Part shown: positions 18,270 through 28,460 of the stretch, in pieces
How the letters are laid out: every line of letters starts with the position of its first letter
How positions within the stretch are numbered: position 1 is the stretch's first letter
Origin: Pseudoalteromonas sp. 0303
Lineage (GTDB): Bacteria; Pseudomonadota; Gammaproteobacteria; Enterobacterales; Alteromonadaceae
Direction: 5' to 3'
Length of the DNA: 64,000 bases
NCBI RefSeq assembly: GCF_013349995.1
Contig: NZ_JABVXF010000002.1
Span: forward strand, 62,001 to 126,000
Notes under the pieces: generated by a model
The model's database searches: none
What the model was told of the DNA's origin: nothing
The model's input: only the letters and a program-made list of their open reading frames with translations
Program-made: the position numbers and the translations under genes

Positions 18270-18803
18270 ATGGATAACAATATACAAATCGCCACTTTTG
18301 GCGGCGGCTGCTTTTGGTGTATTGATGCTGCATTTAGACGTGTAAAAGGCGTGCTTAATGTCAGCTCTGGCTATGCCGGCGGTGAGATTGAAAACCCAAG
18401 TTATCAGCAAATTTGTACTGGCTTAACGGGTCACGCTGAAGTTGTTCAGCTCGATTTTGATAGCAGTATTGTAAGCTATAACACCCTACTTGAAATGTTC
18501 TTTACTTTACACGATGCCACACAGTTAAACCGCCAAGGTAATGATGTCGGCACCCAGTATCGAAGTGTTATTTACTATCATGATGAAAAGCAAAAAGCAG
18601 AATCTCAAGCCATGATTGATGCTTTACAAAAGCAAATTCGTGAGCCGATTGTCACCGAGCTTAGCCCGCTTACAAACTTTTACCCTGCAGAGCCGTACCA
18701 TCAAGACTATTACAATGAAAACCCAAACCAAGGTTATTGCAGTATTCTGATTGCCCCTAAGCTTGCAAAGTTCGAACAGTATTACGCAGATAAACTAAAA
18801 TGA
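18270..18803 (+). CDS. msrA: Peptide methionine sulfoxide reductase MsrA
   Basis: A 177-residue enzyme that reduces methionine-S-sulfoxide in proteins and free amino acid. The catalytic motif GCFWC is at residues 13-17, with the nucleophile at Cys14. Other family blocks are SGYAGGEIENPSYQQICTGLTGHAEVVQLDFD, split here by position 40-75, then TQLNRQGNDVGTQYRS and PAEPYHQDYY. A resolving Cys appears in GYCSILIAPK near the C-terminus. No MsrB domain is fused. It is a single-gene unit between terminators, with AAGGAAG upstream of the ATG. Confidence 0.96.
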   Translation: MDNNIQIATFGGGCFWCIDAAFRRVKGVLNVSSGYAGGEIENPSYQQICTGLTGHAEVVQLDFDSSIVSYNTLLEMFFTLHDATQLNRQGNDVGTQYRSVIYYHDEKQKAESQAMIDALQKQIREPIVTELSPLTNFYPAEPYHQDYYNENPNQGYCSILIAPKLAKFEQYYADKLK

Positions 18804-18836
18804 AAAAAGCCCGCTAAGTAGGTAGCGAGCTTTTAG
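18804..18836 (+). terminator. Probable msrA terminator (imperfect hairpin)
   Basis: The arms AAAAGCCCGCTA and TAGCGAGCTTTT pair with one mismatch around a short loop, directly after the msrA stop. Confidence 0.6.
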
Positions 18837-18951
18837 ACGCAGAACTAATAATAACGCTGAGCTTGTTTTAACTTAAGACTAATGACATCAACGGGCAAAT
18901 TAATGTCAATTACTCGCTATAAGTAAACAACTCAGCTGACCTTAGTGGTTA

Positions 18952-20805
18952 TTAGAACTGATAGCGGGCACCTACAAACAGGCGACGCTCAGCCGTGTTG
19001 TAGTAATAAAATTCGTCGTTGATGTAATCACCATCTAGGTCTGTACCATAGGCATCAACGGCGTTGTACTCTTTATCGAATAGGTTTTCTACACGTAGTG
19101 ACACAGTTAAGTTGTCAGTTGCTTGGTAGTGACCTACTAAATTCCATAACGTATACGAAGGTAAGTGCGTTAACTTGCCATCACGATCACCACGGTATTG
19201 CATATCGATACCGGCATCAAAATCACCCCATGCTTTGTTTAATGACCAATTCACACTGTGATTTGACACATAGGTTAGTGACTGACCTGTCTCAGTATCT
19301 TCCGCTGAAAGGTAGGTAAAGTTAAAGCTGTGATCAAAGCCAAACACTTGGTTCTTAAAGCTAAATTCAACACCTTCGTGGCGAGCTTCGTTTATATTGG
19401 TTGGCTGCCACTGCCCTGATGCATTTGGTGCCCAAGCGATTTTGTTGTCGATTTCGCTGCGGAAAATCGCAATATCAAGGCTGATATCATTCACATTGAG
19501 TGATAAGCCAAGCTCTTGGTTATCTGATGTTTCAGGGTTTAACTCTGGGTTACCTGAGCCTGGGTAATATAGGTCATTAAATGTTGGAGATTTAAAACCC
19601 GTACTTTGACTTACGCGGAATGTAGCAATGTCATTTAAGTGATAGCCAACAGCTGCGGTGTAAGTTGTTTCATCACCAAACTGCTGATCATCATCTTGGC
19701 GAACGGTTAGGTTTGCCAGTACTTGTTCGTCGTCATAATAAGCGCCAACAAACGCAGCGAATACTTCACGGCTGTCTTTTAAGTAAGTACCTGAGTTAGT
19801 GTTCACTTCATCTTTATACCAATTCAAACCACCACTAAGAGTCAGCGCTTGATTGAAAAAGTATTGGCCATTGTAATCAATTTGCTCACGCTCAGTTTCA
19901 AACTTATCGACCACCGTTGCGCCTGTGTAATCAATACGTGAGTCATCTGAACTATCACTTGATATTGCAATATCAATGGCATGGCTGTGTTTTTCGAAAG
20001 CTTTTTTCCAACCTAGTGAAGCTTGGTAATTTTCGAACTCGCCTTTTTCTACAGTGCTGTCTGTAGGGCTATAAGCGCTATCGTATTTTGCTTCGCCTTC
20101 TGAGTATTGTGCTTGCGCTAAAAACTCACCTAACTGCTCATTTTGATAACCTAGATTAAAGCCAAGGTTTTTGTTCTCGTAGCCGTCTTCATCTGACGCT
20201 AAGCCTTGCAGAACATCAAATCCATCTGTTTTTTCATAACCGGCATTAACGGCCACATCAACACCCGCAAACTGACCACCTGTCGCTACTTGGTACTCTT
20301 GGTAAGAGTCTGAGCCAAAAGTAACATCTAGGGTCGTGTTTTGTGCTTTACGGGTAATGATATTAATCACACCTGCTAGCGCATCAGAACCATATACAGC
20401 AGCACGTGAGCCTTTAATTACTTCAACACGCTCAATACTGTTTAAAGGAATATTGCTAATACTTTTATAGCCAAGTGTTGCAGAGCCGGTACGTACACCA
20501 TCAATTAAAATAAGTGTATGACGAGAACTTGCACCACGTAATGAAACACCTGAGCTTTGCCCAAAACCACCATTGGCATTAATTTGAAAGCCCGCTTGAG
20601 TGGCCAGTAAGCTTGGTAAGTCACGAACATAGCTTGCTTCAATATCAGCACGGTCAATGACAGAAACGCTGGCTAATACATCATTAATTGATTGTTCGAA
20701 TTTATTGGCAGTAACTGTGATATGCTCGATCGATTGCTCGTCAGCAGATACAGAAAAAGACAACGCAGCAGCAACCGCTACGCCTAACGCAGATTTATTT
20801 AGCAT
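18952..20805 (-). CDS. btuB: TonB-dependent vitamin B12 receptor BtuB
   Basis: A 617-residue outer-membrane receptor for cobalamin. It has a signal peptide (MLNKSALGVAVAAALSFSVSA), a TonB box region (EHITVTAN), and a plug domain (LPSLLATQAGFQI, GVSLRGASSRHTLILIDGVR, RVEVIKGSRAAVYGSDALAG). A 22-strand barrel follows, ending in the aromatic signature GARYQF. The ATG at 20805 is chosen because GGGG lies five bases upstream; a longer frame to 20835 would spoil the signal peptide. A cobalamin riboswitch immediately upstream supports B12 as the ligand and predicts repression when cobalamin is plentiful. No btuCDF genes are nearby. Confidence 0.95.
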   Translation of the reverse strand: MLNKSALGVAVAAALSFSVSADEQSIEHITVTANKFEQSINDVLASVSVIDRADIEASYVRDLPSLLATQAGFQINANGGFGQSSGVSLRGASSRHTLILIDGVRTGSATLGYKSISNIPLNSIERVEVIKGSRAAVYGSDALAGVINIITRKAQNTTLDVTFGSDSYQEYQVATGGQFAGVDVAVNAGYEKTDGFDVLQGLASDEDGYENKNLGFNLGYQNEQLGEFLAQAQYSEGEAKYDSAYSPTDSTVEKGEFENYQASLGWKKAFEKHSHAIDIAISSDSSDDSRIDYTGATVVDKFETEREQIDYNGQYFFNQALTLSGGLNWYKDEVNTNSGTYLKDSREVFAAFVGAYYDDEQVLANLTVRQDDDQQFGDETTYTAAVGYHLNDIATFRVSQSTGFKSPTFNDLYYPGSGNPELNPETSDNQELGLSLNVNDISLDIAIFRSEIDNKIAWAPNASGQWQPTNINEARHEGVEFSFKNQVFGFDHSFNFTYLSAEDTETGQSLTYVSNHSVNWSLNKAWGDFDAGIDMQYRGDRDGKLTHLPSYTLWNLVGHYQATDNLTVSLRVENLFDKEYNAVDAYGTDLDGDYINDEFYYYNTAERRLFVGARYQF

Positions 20806-20849
20806 GATATCCCCTAGCCTGTGCCCACCGCACACGCGAATAGTAAGTT

Positions 20850-21022
20850 ACTTCAAGGCCGGTCTCCGGACTCTGTAAATGCATGGCATATACATTACCG
20901 TTGCGGGGGCAGTGTTGGCATTGTTTTCTCCCTGAAAACGCACCGACTTCCCGATTATCTTGCGACTATTTCACCCTTTGAAATAAAACGTATCTGAAGA
21001 TACAGCAAGCACCTCGAAAATA
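20850..21022 (-). promoter_or_regulatory. Cobalamin (AdoCbl) riboswitch controlling btuB
   Basis: Read on the - strand, this leader has the conserved cobalamin aptamer core in order: GGTGCTTGC, GGGAAGTCGGTGC, ATGCCAACACTGCCCCCGCA then ACGGTAA, and finally AGTCCGGAGACCGGCC. These match the known riboswitch blocks (GGGAA, GGTG, the CACTGCCCCCGCAACGGTA core and the final GGAGACC arm). It ends about 45 bases before the btuB start, so it probably controls ribosome access. Boundaries are approximate. It fills most of the 350-base gap between btuB and the 79-residue gene. Confidence 0.92.
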
Positions 21023-21089
21023 GGCCGTTATTGTGATGATTTTGGGGAAGAAAGTCAATGGACGGCTATACTGCTAAAATGAAGTTTTA

Positions 21090-21105
21090 AGCTTTAAGCT
21101 GTAAG
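21090..21105 (+). repeat. Left copy of 16-bp inverted repeat
   Basis: AGCTTTAAGCTGTAAG here is repeated exactly in inverted orientation at 21512-21527. The pair brackets the 79-residue gene and its terminator. Both copies lie within longer AGCTT/TAAGC-rich stretches. Confidence 0.75.
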
Positions 21106-21113
21106 CCGAAAGT

Positions 21114-21148
21114 AAAAAAGCCAATCAGCATGGCTGATTGGCTTTTAT
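21114..21148 (-). terminator. Terminator of the 79-residue gene
   Basis: A strong hairpin with arms AAAGCCAATCAGC and GCTGATTGGCTTT around ATG. Read on the - strand it is followed by a T-run, and it lies 11 bases beyond the stop. Confidence 0.88.
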
Positions 21149-21158
21149 AAAACAATGA

Positions 21159-21398
21159 TTACCAGAAATACTCATGAGGTTTCGAGTTTCCTAACGGAAA
21201 AACAATTCCTTCTGGGTCAGCACCATTCAGCACAAGCTTACAAAGAGCTTTATTTAAACGTCTTCTTGGCTTGGTCATCGTCATTTTCACCCACCAACTT
21301 GGTGTTTGTTGGTAAAAATAAGTACTGTGTGGGCCTGTGTATTTTCTGTTTATTTTACCGTGTTTATTACGATCTATTGCTTTGTTTTTTACTGACAT
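21159..21398 (-). CDS. Small conserved basic protein of unknown function
   Basis: A 79-residue, strongly basic protein with a compact conserved look: KYTGPHSTYFYQQTPSWW, MTKPRRRLNK and VFPLGNSKPHEYFW. I recall similar small hypothetical proteins in Vibrio and Shewanella with the same PxWW, RPKRRxNK and FPLGNxKPHxYxW pattern, so I judge it real, with unknown function. It is its own transcription unit, with AGAGGA five bases before the ATG and a strong terminator behind. The overlapping + strand frame of 81 codons is a shadow. An inverted 16-bp repeat brackets the unit. Confidence 0.75.
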   Translation of the reverse strand: MSVKNKAIDRNKHGKINRKYTGPHSTYFYQQTPSWWVKMTMTKPRRRLNKALCKLVLNGADPEGIVFPLGNSKPHEYFW

Positions 21399-21511
21399 AA
21401 ATATCCTCTAGCTGAAAATAGCTAGAAGATATCTTTTTCTCTGTAACCTAATATTTGTCTCAAAATACGCTCCTTGTAAAGTTCAGAAACTTGTGGGCTT
21501 ATAGCTTAAAA

Positions 21512-21527
21512 CTTACAGCTTAAAGCT
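21512..21527 (-). repeat. Right copy of 16-bp inverted repeat
   Basis: This is the exact reverse complement of 21090-21105. It lies between the 79-residue gene and yajQ. Confidence 0.75.
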
Positions 21528-21541
21528 AAAAACATAGAGTA

Positions 21542-22024
21542 TTAATCGCGGAAGTTTTTGAACTGGAATGGTTGACCTAAATCAGCAGTACGAACAACTT
21601 GCATTGCTTCTTGTAAATCATCACGCTTTTTACCAGTTACACGTAATTCTTCACCTTGAATAGCAGCTTGTACTTTGATCTTTGAGTCTTTGATTAACTT
21701 AACGATTTTCTTCGCTACGTCTTTTTCGATACCTTGCTTAAGAGCAACGTCACGCATTACGTATTTACCGCTACGCGACTCATCTTTTAGCTCAAGGCTA
21801 GATACATCTAAGCCACGCTTTGAAATTTTCGCAGCAAGAATGTCAAAAAGTTGCATAACTTGTTGTGGTGCTTCTGCTTTTAACTTAATTACTTTGTCAC
21901 TTAGTTCGATTGATGCATCAACACCACGAAAATCAAAACGCGTCTCTAGTTCACGCTTTGCATTATCTACTGCATTCTGCGCTTCGTTCATTTCTACTTC
22001 AGAAACAATATCAAATGAAGGCAT
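21542..22024 (-). CDS. yajQ: YajQ-family nucleotide / c-di-GMP binding protein
   Basis: A 160-residue cytoplasmic protein of the UPF0234/YajQ family, with two ferredoxin-like folds. The N-terminus [20 protein letters not shown], the RFDFRG block and the end [16 protein letters not shown] are all diagnostic, and the length is typical. Some homologues bind cyclic di-GMP and act as transcriptional co-regulators; others bind nucleotides or RNA. It is monocistronic, with GGAG upstream of the ATG. Other c-di-GMP-related genes in this window are the two HD-GYP proteins and the degenerate GGDEF-EAL protein. Confidence 0.95.
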   Translation of the reverse strand: MPSFDIVSEVEMNEAQNAVDNAKRELETRFDFRGVDASIELSDKVIKLKAEAPQQVMQLFDILAAKISKRGLDVSSLELKDESRSGKYVMRDVALKQGIEKDVAKKIVKLIKDSKIKVQAAIQGEELRVTGKKRDDLQEAMQVVRTADLGQPFQFKNFRD

Positions 22025-22181
22025 GGGGTTCTCCTAACATAGTCTTTTATAAATTCATTTATGGTTGGCAATTATAACGCTTATTTATAGATTCTTTCTA
22101 TTTTTATCCAACTTGTTCAGGTGCGATGCAAAAATTGTTTGATATACTGGCCATTCAATTTCGGCATTTTTAGGGTTTATT

Positions 22182-22532
22182 GTGACAAGGCGTGTTTACC
22201 AAGTTATCTTTTTAGCCAGCATTATTGGCTTTACAATTTTATTTGCCAAAGAAATTAAAGGGGTGAGCAACCTCTTTCCACACGTAGATAAAGTGGCGCA
22301 TTTTGGTATTTTCTTTGTACTGGCCATGGTGATGGACAAAGCCTTTAAATTGCCACTTATGGTGCAAATTTTACTGTTAGCCGGATATGGTGCAGCCATA
22401 GAGTTTATGCAAGATATGCTGCCTTACCGTCAAGCTTCGGTTGGGGATTTTGTCGCTGATTTTATCGGTGCAGTTAGCTACTTTATCATAAAACTTGGGT
22501 TTCATTTAGGTAGTAAACAACGTAATGGCTAA
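22182..22532 (+). CDS. VanZ-like small membrane protein
   Basis: A 116-residue inner-membrane protein with three or four hydrophobic segments and the VanZ-like block FPHVDKVAHFGIFFVLAMVM, then EFMQDMLPYRQASVGDFVAD. VanZ-like proteins of this size are widespread in gammaproteobacteria and have no agreed function. It begins with GTG, with AGGG seven bases upstream. The next gene overlaps it by eight bases, so translation is probably coupled. Confidence 0.85.
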   Translation: MTRRVYQVIFLASIIGFTILFAKEIKGVSNLFPHVDKVAHFGIFFVLAMVMDKAFKLPLMVQILLLAGYGAAIEFMQDMLPYRQASVGDFVADFIGAVSYFIIKLGFHLGSKQRNG

Positions 22533-23418
22533 CATTTTAATTGTTGGCGACGGTGCAATTGGCTTGTTGTTTAGCCATTTTTTATCTGCACAACATGACA
22601 TTACATTGCTGACCCGTAAACCGACCCTGACCACACGTTTTTATCAAGCGAGTAATGGTAAATCAAACCCAATTAAAGCTCGCCTTATTCACCACAAAGA
22701 GCTAAGTCAATCCGCCCCCTTTGACTTGGTGTTAATCACAGTTAAAGCATTTCAGGTGCAAACTGCCTTTGGACAAGTAAAACCTTACCTCAGTAAAACA
22801 TGCCAAATCGTTCTTTCTCACAACGGCATGGGGAATGTCGATGAGCTCAATGCCCTGCTTTTAAAAACGCAAGGGTTAGCGTTTTTAACAACGCGTTTAG
22901 CTGGTTTTAAAACAACGCCTTATAGTGTTAGCCATACAGGTAATGGCGAAAGCGTGTTAGGTGCATGTAATGCAGCTGCAAGCGAAAACCTCGGTGAACT
23001 TAAGCAGCAGTTTAGTTACTTACCACACTTTTCAGTAAGCGATGATATTCACTCATTGCGATGGCAAAAACTGTTAGTGAATATTGCTATTAACCCGTTA
23101 ACAGCGATTCATAACGTAAAAAATGGCCAGTTACGTGCACCGCAATTTAGCACGCGCATAATCAATTTACTTAGTGAAGCGTGCCTAGTCGCCAATAAAC
23201 AAGGAGTTAAAGTAAAACTCAGCGAGGCGCTGGATCAAGCCTACTCTGTGATGACAGCCACCGCTGAAAACTTTTCTTCTATGCAGCAAGACATCAGCCA
23301 TAATCGAGAATCTGAAATTGATGCAATTTGTGGTTATGTGTGCGAGCAAGGCGCTAAGTTAGGGGTAAAAACTCCCTATAATCAGGCCATGCTGAGCATG
23401 GTAAAAATAAAAAGTTAA
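22525..23418 (+). CDS. panE: Ketopantoate reductase family protein (PanE/ApbA)
   Basis: A 297-residue NADPH-dependent reductase that converts ketopantoate to pantoate in CoA synthesis. The Rossmann motif GDGAIGLLF is at residues 8-16 and the NADPH specificity region follows (LLTRKP). The substrate domain contains LITVKAFQ, LSHNGMGN, and the catalytic Lys in WQKLLVNIAINPLTAIH. It overlaps the VanZ-like gene. panP (37.2 kb) and coaD (26.0 kb) in this window belong to the same pathway, although they are in different operons. Confidence 0.9.
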   Translation: MANILIVGDGAIGLLFSHFLSAQHDITLLTRKPTLTTRFYQASNGKSNPIKARLIHHKELSQSAPFDLVLITVKAFQVQTAFGQVKPYLSKTCQIVLSHNGMGNVDELNALLLKTQGLAFLTTRLAGFKTTPYSVSHTGNGESVLGACNAAASENLGELKQQFSYLPHFSVSDDIHSLRWQKLLVNIAINPLTAIHNVKNGQLRAPQFSTRIINLLSEACLVANKQGVKVKLSEALDQAYSVMTATAENFSSMQQDISHNRESEIDAICGYVCEQGAKLGVKTPYNQAMLSMVKIKS

Positions 23419-23434
23419 TTAGCTGCTAGTTACT

Positions 23435-23520
23435 AGGGGAAAGAGGAAAGTTTCAAGGGGAAAGAGTAAAGCTACAAGGGGAAAGGAGAAAGCTACAAGG
23501 GGAAAGGAGAAAGAGTAAAG
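23435..23520. repeat. Imperfect 21-bp tandem repeat, about four units
   Basis: Three 21-base units start at 23435, 23456 and 23477 and a partial fourth at 23498. Each begins AGGGGAAAG and the first three end TTTCA or CTACA. The strand is almost pure purine. It lies between the panE stop and the thiI terminator, outside any gene. Confidence 0.8.
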
Positions 23521-23544
23521 TTTCTCGTAATTATTTCAGGCATC

Positions 23545-23573
23545 AAAAAAGCGCGAACATGTCGCGCTTTTGT
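23545..23573. terminator. Terminator between panE and thiI
   Basis: A GC-rich hairpin with arms AAAAGCGCGA and TCGCGCTTTT around ACATG, working in both directions; thiI ends ten bases away. Confidence 0.85.
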
Positions 23574-23582
23574 TAGCATCCC

Positions 23583-25040
23583 TTACGGGCGATACACTTT
23601 TACGTTGCTAAAGCCTTCTTCGTGCAAGATCAGCGCTTGTAGCTGGCTCATCACACCTTTAGCACAATATAAGTAATATTCTTTATCTTTTGGTAAGTCA
23701 CCAAATTTAGTCGCTAAGCGGAAGAAAGGTAAATGTACAACTTCAATACCTTCAAGCTCTAATGGGTTTGCGTCTTCCTCTTCAGGTGAGCGAATATCAA
23801 CAACAACCGCCCCTTTAGGTAAGTCAGATACAGACTCAGCTTCTTTCACTTCTTCTTTTGCTTCGGTATCAATATCGCGAATATCCATCACACGCGCATT
23901 TTCAACAACTGTATTTAGCACGTCGAAGTCAAACTTAGCTTCTTCGGCAAGAATAGTTTTGATTTTCGCTTTAACCGTTGGCTTTTTAGAAATTACGCCA
24001 CAGTATTCAGGCATGCTTTCTGCCATCTCAGCCGTGCCGATTTGGCGCGCAATATTGATTATATCTTGCTTGTCGTGTTGGATTAACGGGCGAATGATTA
24101 AAGTTTCCGTCACACGGTCAATCACACTCAAATTAGCCAATGTTTGGCTTGATACCTGGCCAATACTTTCGCCAGTTACTAGTGCTTGTACACCTAGTTT
24201 TTCTGCAACTTGACTACCGGCACGCATCATCATGCGCTTAAGCACAACACCCATTTGGCTGTTTTCAACGTTCTCTAAAATCTCAGCAACAACAGGCTCA
24301 AAATCAACAGTAACAAACTTCACTTTATGAGTAGAGCTGAACTGTTTCCAGATATAATAACTCGCCTGCTTAACACCGATTTCGTGCGCAGCACCACCTA
24401 AGTTAAAGAACAAGAAGTGAGTACGCGCACCTTTACGGATCATTTGATAGCTGGCAACACCAGAGTCGAAGCCACCCGACATAAGCGACAATACATCTTC
24501 TTGTGTTGGCAGCGGGAAGCCCGCCATACCTATGTGAGTTTGAGTAACAATGTATGCTTTATCATCACGTACTTCTAAGCGAACAGTCACTTCAGGGTGA
24601 GATAATTTAACGCGCGCACCTTCAACATGCTGGTTTAAACCACCACCTACGTAGCGCTCTACATCGCTCGATGTGAAATCATGCTTACCAGAACGTTTAC
24701 AACGCACACAGAAGGTTTTGCCCGCAATCGTATGGCCGATTAGTTCAAGTGCTTTTTGGTAAATATCGTCAATTGAGTCGAAGTCTGTTTCTGTTACTTC
24801 AATAAACTGTACGATACCTGGAATGCGTTTTAAGCCATCGATAATATCTAAGCGAACTTGCTCAGATTCTAGCAAGCTAACAACAGAGATATTATCCCAG
24901 TTGTTTCTTACCTGAACTTTTTCGTCAACACGACGCAAAACGATCTTAATGTTATTTTCTAATAACTTGGTAAAACGCTTACGAACAGATTTACTCTTGA
25001 TCGCGATTTCAGGGTGTAATTTGACGATAAATTTAAGCAT
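23583..25040 (-). CDS. thiI: tRNA 4-thiouridine synthetase / sulfurtransferase ThiI
   Basis: A 485-residue enzyme that makes s4U8 in tRNA and supplies sulfur for the thiamine thiazole. Domains in order are an N-terminal ferredoxin-like part, THUMP (about 60-165), a PP-loop adenylation domain (LMSGGFDSGVASY near 190), and a C-terminal rhodanese domain. The two cysteines of the mechanism are present: Cys347 in EYCGVISKKP and Cys459 in LYCAKG. Length is close to E. coli ThiI. A 27-base imperfect hairpin lies 30 bases upstream of the start. Confidence 0.96.
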   Translation of the reverse strand: MLKFIVKLHPEIAIKSKSVRKRFTKLLENNIKIVLRRVDEKVQVRNNWDNISVVSLLESEQVRLDIIDGLKRIPGIVQFIEVTETDFDSIDDIYQKALELIGHTIAGKTFCVRCKRSGKHDFTSSDVERYVGGGLNQHVEGARVKLSHPEVTVRLEVRDDKAYIVTQTHIGMAGFPLPTQEDVLSLMSGGFDSGVASYQMIRKGARTHFLFFNLGGAAHEIGVKQASYYIWKQFSSTHKVKFVTVDFEPVVAEILENVENSQMGVVLKRMMMRAGSQVAEKLGVQALVTGESIGQVSSQTLANLSVIDRVTETLIIRPLIQHDKQDIINIARQIGTAEMAESMPEYCGVISKKPTVKAKIKTILAEEAKFDFDVLNTVVENARVMDIRDIDTEAKEEVKEAESVSDLPKGAVVVDIRSPEEEDANPLELEGIEVVHLPFFRLATKFGDLPKDKEYYLYCAKGVMSQLQALILHEEGFSNVKVYRP

Positions 25041-25069
25041 AGTTCACTCTTAGACTGTGGATTTCACAC

Positions 25070-25096
25070 GCCCTAAGGTATAGCAACCTCAAGGGC
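25070..25096. other. Two-tier inverted repeat upstream of thiI
   Basis: Outer arms GCCCT and AGGGC enclose inner arms AGGT and ACCT around ATAGCA. It lies between the TetR gene end and the thiI start. No T-run follows on the - strand, so it could be an operator or a leader hairpin rather than a terminator. Confidence 0.4.
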
Positions 25097-25148
25097 GCGC
25101 GATTATAACAAAAATTATAGCGTCTAGGAAATAAACTGCTTTGCGGGA

Positions 25149-25802
25149 TTATTGTTCGCTTTGCTCTGTTTCAGCAAGGGCTAAATACTTAGCTCTTAAT
25201 TGGTTAACTTGCTCTAGGTGTTGCTCAGTGCAATGAGCTTTTAATAGTAGTAATACTTTTAAAATACCATTGTAAATATCAGCTCTGGCAAGTTCACCAC
25301 TTAAGCGGCGAGCTTTGATGTAAGGCGTCCAGAAACTTACGGTCATTTTAAGCATATGCGCAAGTTCTGTAACATCTTCGTCTTCAATGCAAATAACACC
25401 ACCTTCACGTAATGCAAACAGCACATCTTTGACTTGCTCTAAAAGCTCAGCTTGAAACGCAATGTAGCCTTTTTTCAGCTCTTCATCACGAGATAAAATA
25501 TCGCCTAAGTTGTCGTAGAAAAACTGAAAACGCCACATTAATTCAAACAGTGAATCTAGATAACCGGCTAGGTTTTCTAGTGCATCATCGTCAGGAGCCA
25601 ATGGCTTAAAGTGAGTATGTAAATGGTCGCTATACAAAGCAAATATGTGGCGAATAATATCTTCTTTATTTTTAAAGTGATAATACAAGTTACCTGGGCT
25701 TATCCCCATATGCGAAGCAATATGATTGGTTGTTATGGCACGCTCACCATGGCGATTAAATAACTCGATGCTGGTGTGTATGATTTTGTCCTTTGTGCTC
25801 AT
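25149..25802 (-). CDS. TetR-family transcriptional regulator
   Basis: A 217-residue one-component repressor. The N-terminal helix-turn-helix is typical (IIHTSIELFNRHGERAITTN, then HMGISPGNLYYHFKNKEDI, residues about 8-52). The ligand-binding part is all helical, with a Trp/Phe-rich region (ELMWRFQFFYDN) that could line a hydrophobic pocket. It is divergent from coaD, with 217 bases between, and upstream of thiI on the same strand. The ligand and regulon are not visible. The divergent region has no obvious long palindrome. Confidence 0.9.
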   Translation of the reverse strand: MSTKDKIIHTSIELFNRHGERAITTNHIASHMGISPGNLYYHFKNKEDIIRHIFALYSDHLHTHFKPLAPDDDALENLAGYLDSLFELMWRFQFFYDNLGDILSRDEELKKGYIAFQAELLEQVKDVLFALREGGVICIEDEDVTELAHMLKMTVSFWTPYIKARRLSGELARADIYNGILKVLLLLKAHCTEQHLEQVNQLRAKYLALAETEQSEQ

Positions 25803-25986
25803 AGACTATTTACTCTGTTTTTTATGATTATTACGGTCCCCAGCCGAGCAGTATAAACAAATGCGCGACAATTAAATACTACCTTGAAAAATATTAACCT
25901 CAATCGGCTTAGTACCTTATATAGGTGAAGGTTCCTAATCCGATACGCGTATTTTCTAAGCTGCATCGTCGAGAAAACACTGTTAA

Positions 25987-27875
<1,889 letters not shown>

Positions 27876-27882
27876 CTAATTG

Positions 27883-27907
27883 AGGTCAAGCAGGTTCAGC
27901 TTGACCT
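27883..27907. terminator. Nine-base-arm hairpin between convergent genes
   Basis: The arms AGGTCAAGC and GCTTGACCT around AGGTTCA are perfect. One arm lies in the last codons of the - strand gene. The following T-run is short, so it is a weak or unusual terminator. Confidence 0.45.
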
Positions 27908-28413
27908 TTCCTGTACAGCTTCACAAGTCCTAAAAAGTCTTTATTACTGAAAAGTGCGATGAGCATCATGATATCCATCAGGTTCACAGTGATACTGTAG
28001 ACATCCCAAAACCACCAGCTTCCTGTATAGGCGTAGTTAATATCGATATACATACCTAAAAACAGTGATGAGTTAACTATAAGCCCTGTGTATATATAAA
28101 GTTTTGCCGGAACCTGCTCAAGATTTCGCTTACGTGCAATTAACCACACAATGAGTAGTATTGTTAAATCAGATAGCGCCCAAATTACATAAGCAAAGCT
28201 TGAGTCTAACATATCATAGCCAAGCGCCACGTTAAGTAATGGGTCGCTCATCATATAGGAGATAAACAGTGCAAGTGAAATCCACATCACTGTTTTGTCA
28301 CCATTCGGGGCAGATGATTTCTTTACCATGTTATAAAGAAACGACATCAAGAAACCCCACATAATAAATGCTGCGAGGTATACTCCAAAATTGTCTTGGA
28401 TTAGTTTAAGCAT
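27886..28413 (-). CDS. Four-to-six-helix membrane protein, paralogue A of three
   Basis: An unrecognised 175-residue integral membrane protein. Its start (IMWGFLMSFLYNMV) and end (WDVYSITVNLMDIMMLIALFSNKDFLGL) are shared with the two genes upstream, which makes it one of three tandem paralogues. The middle diverges strongly. The topology looks like five or six helices with short loops, and the conserved C-terminal block contains Trp, Tyr, Asn and Asp inside or beside helices. No enzyme motif was seen. It is the last gene of a four-gene unit that starts with the 68-residue protein. Confidence 0.75.
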   Translation of the reverse strand: MLKLIQDNFGVYLAAFIMWGFLMSFLYNMVKKSSAPNGDKTVMWISLALFISYMMSDPLLNVALGYDMLDSSFAYVIWALSDLTILLIVWLIARKRNLEQVPAKLYIYTGLIVNSSLFLGMYIDINYAYTGSWWFWDVYSITVNLMDIMMLIALFSNKDFLGLVKLYRKGQAEPA

Positions 28414-28460
28414 GAAGTAAGTCTTAAAATTCAGATACTCTTAAAATAGGGCGAGTTTCA

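Noticed and set aside
20850..21022. The btuB riboswitch as a novel element
   Set aside because: Its core blocks match the known cobalamin riboswitch and the gene is its usual target, so it is annotated but not reported as new.
21155..21400. An 81-codon + strand frame covering the 79-residue gene
   Set aside because: It lies almost exactly opposite a gene with a good ribosome binding site, terminator and conserved-looking product, and its own protein has no recognisable pattern.
23435..23520. Possible CRISPR array
   Set aside because: The 21-bp units are directly adjacent with no unique spacers, and no cas genes are present, so it is a plain tandem repeat.
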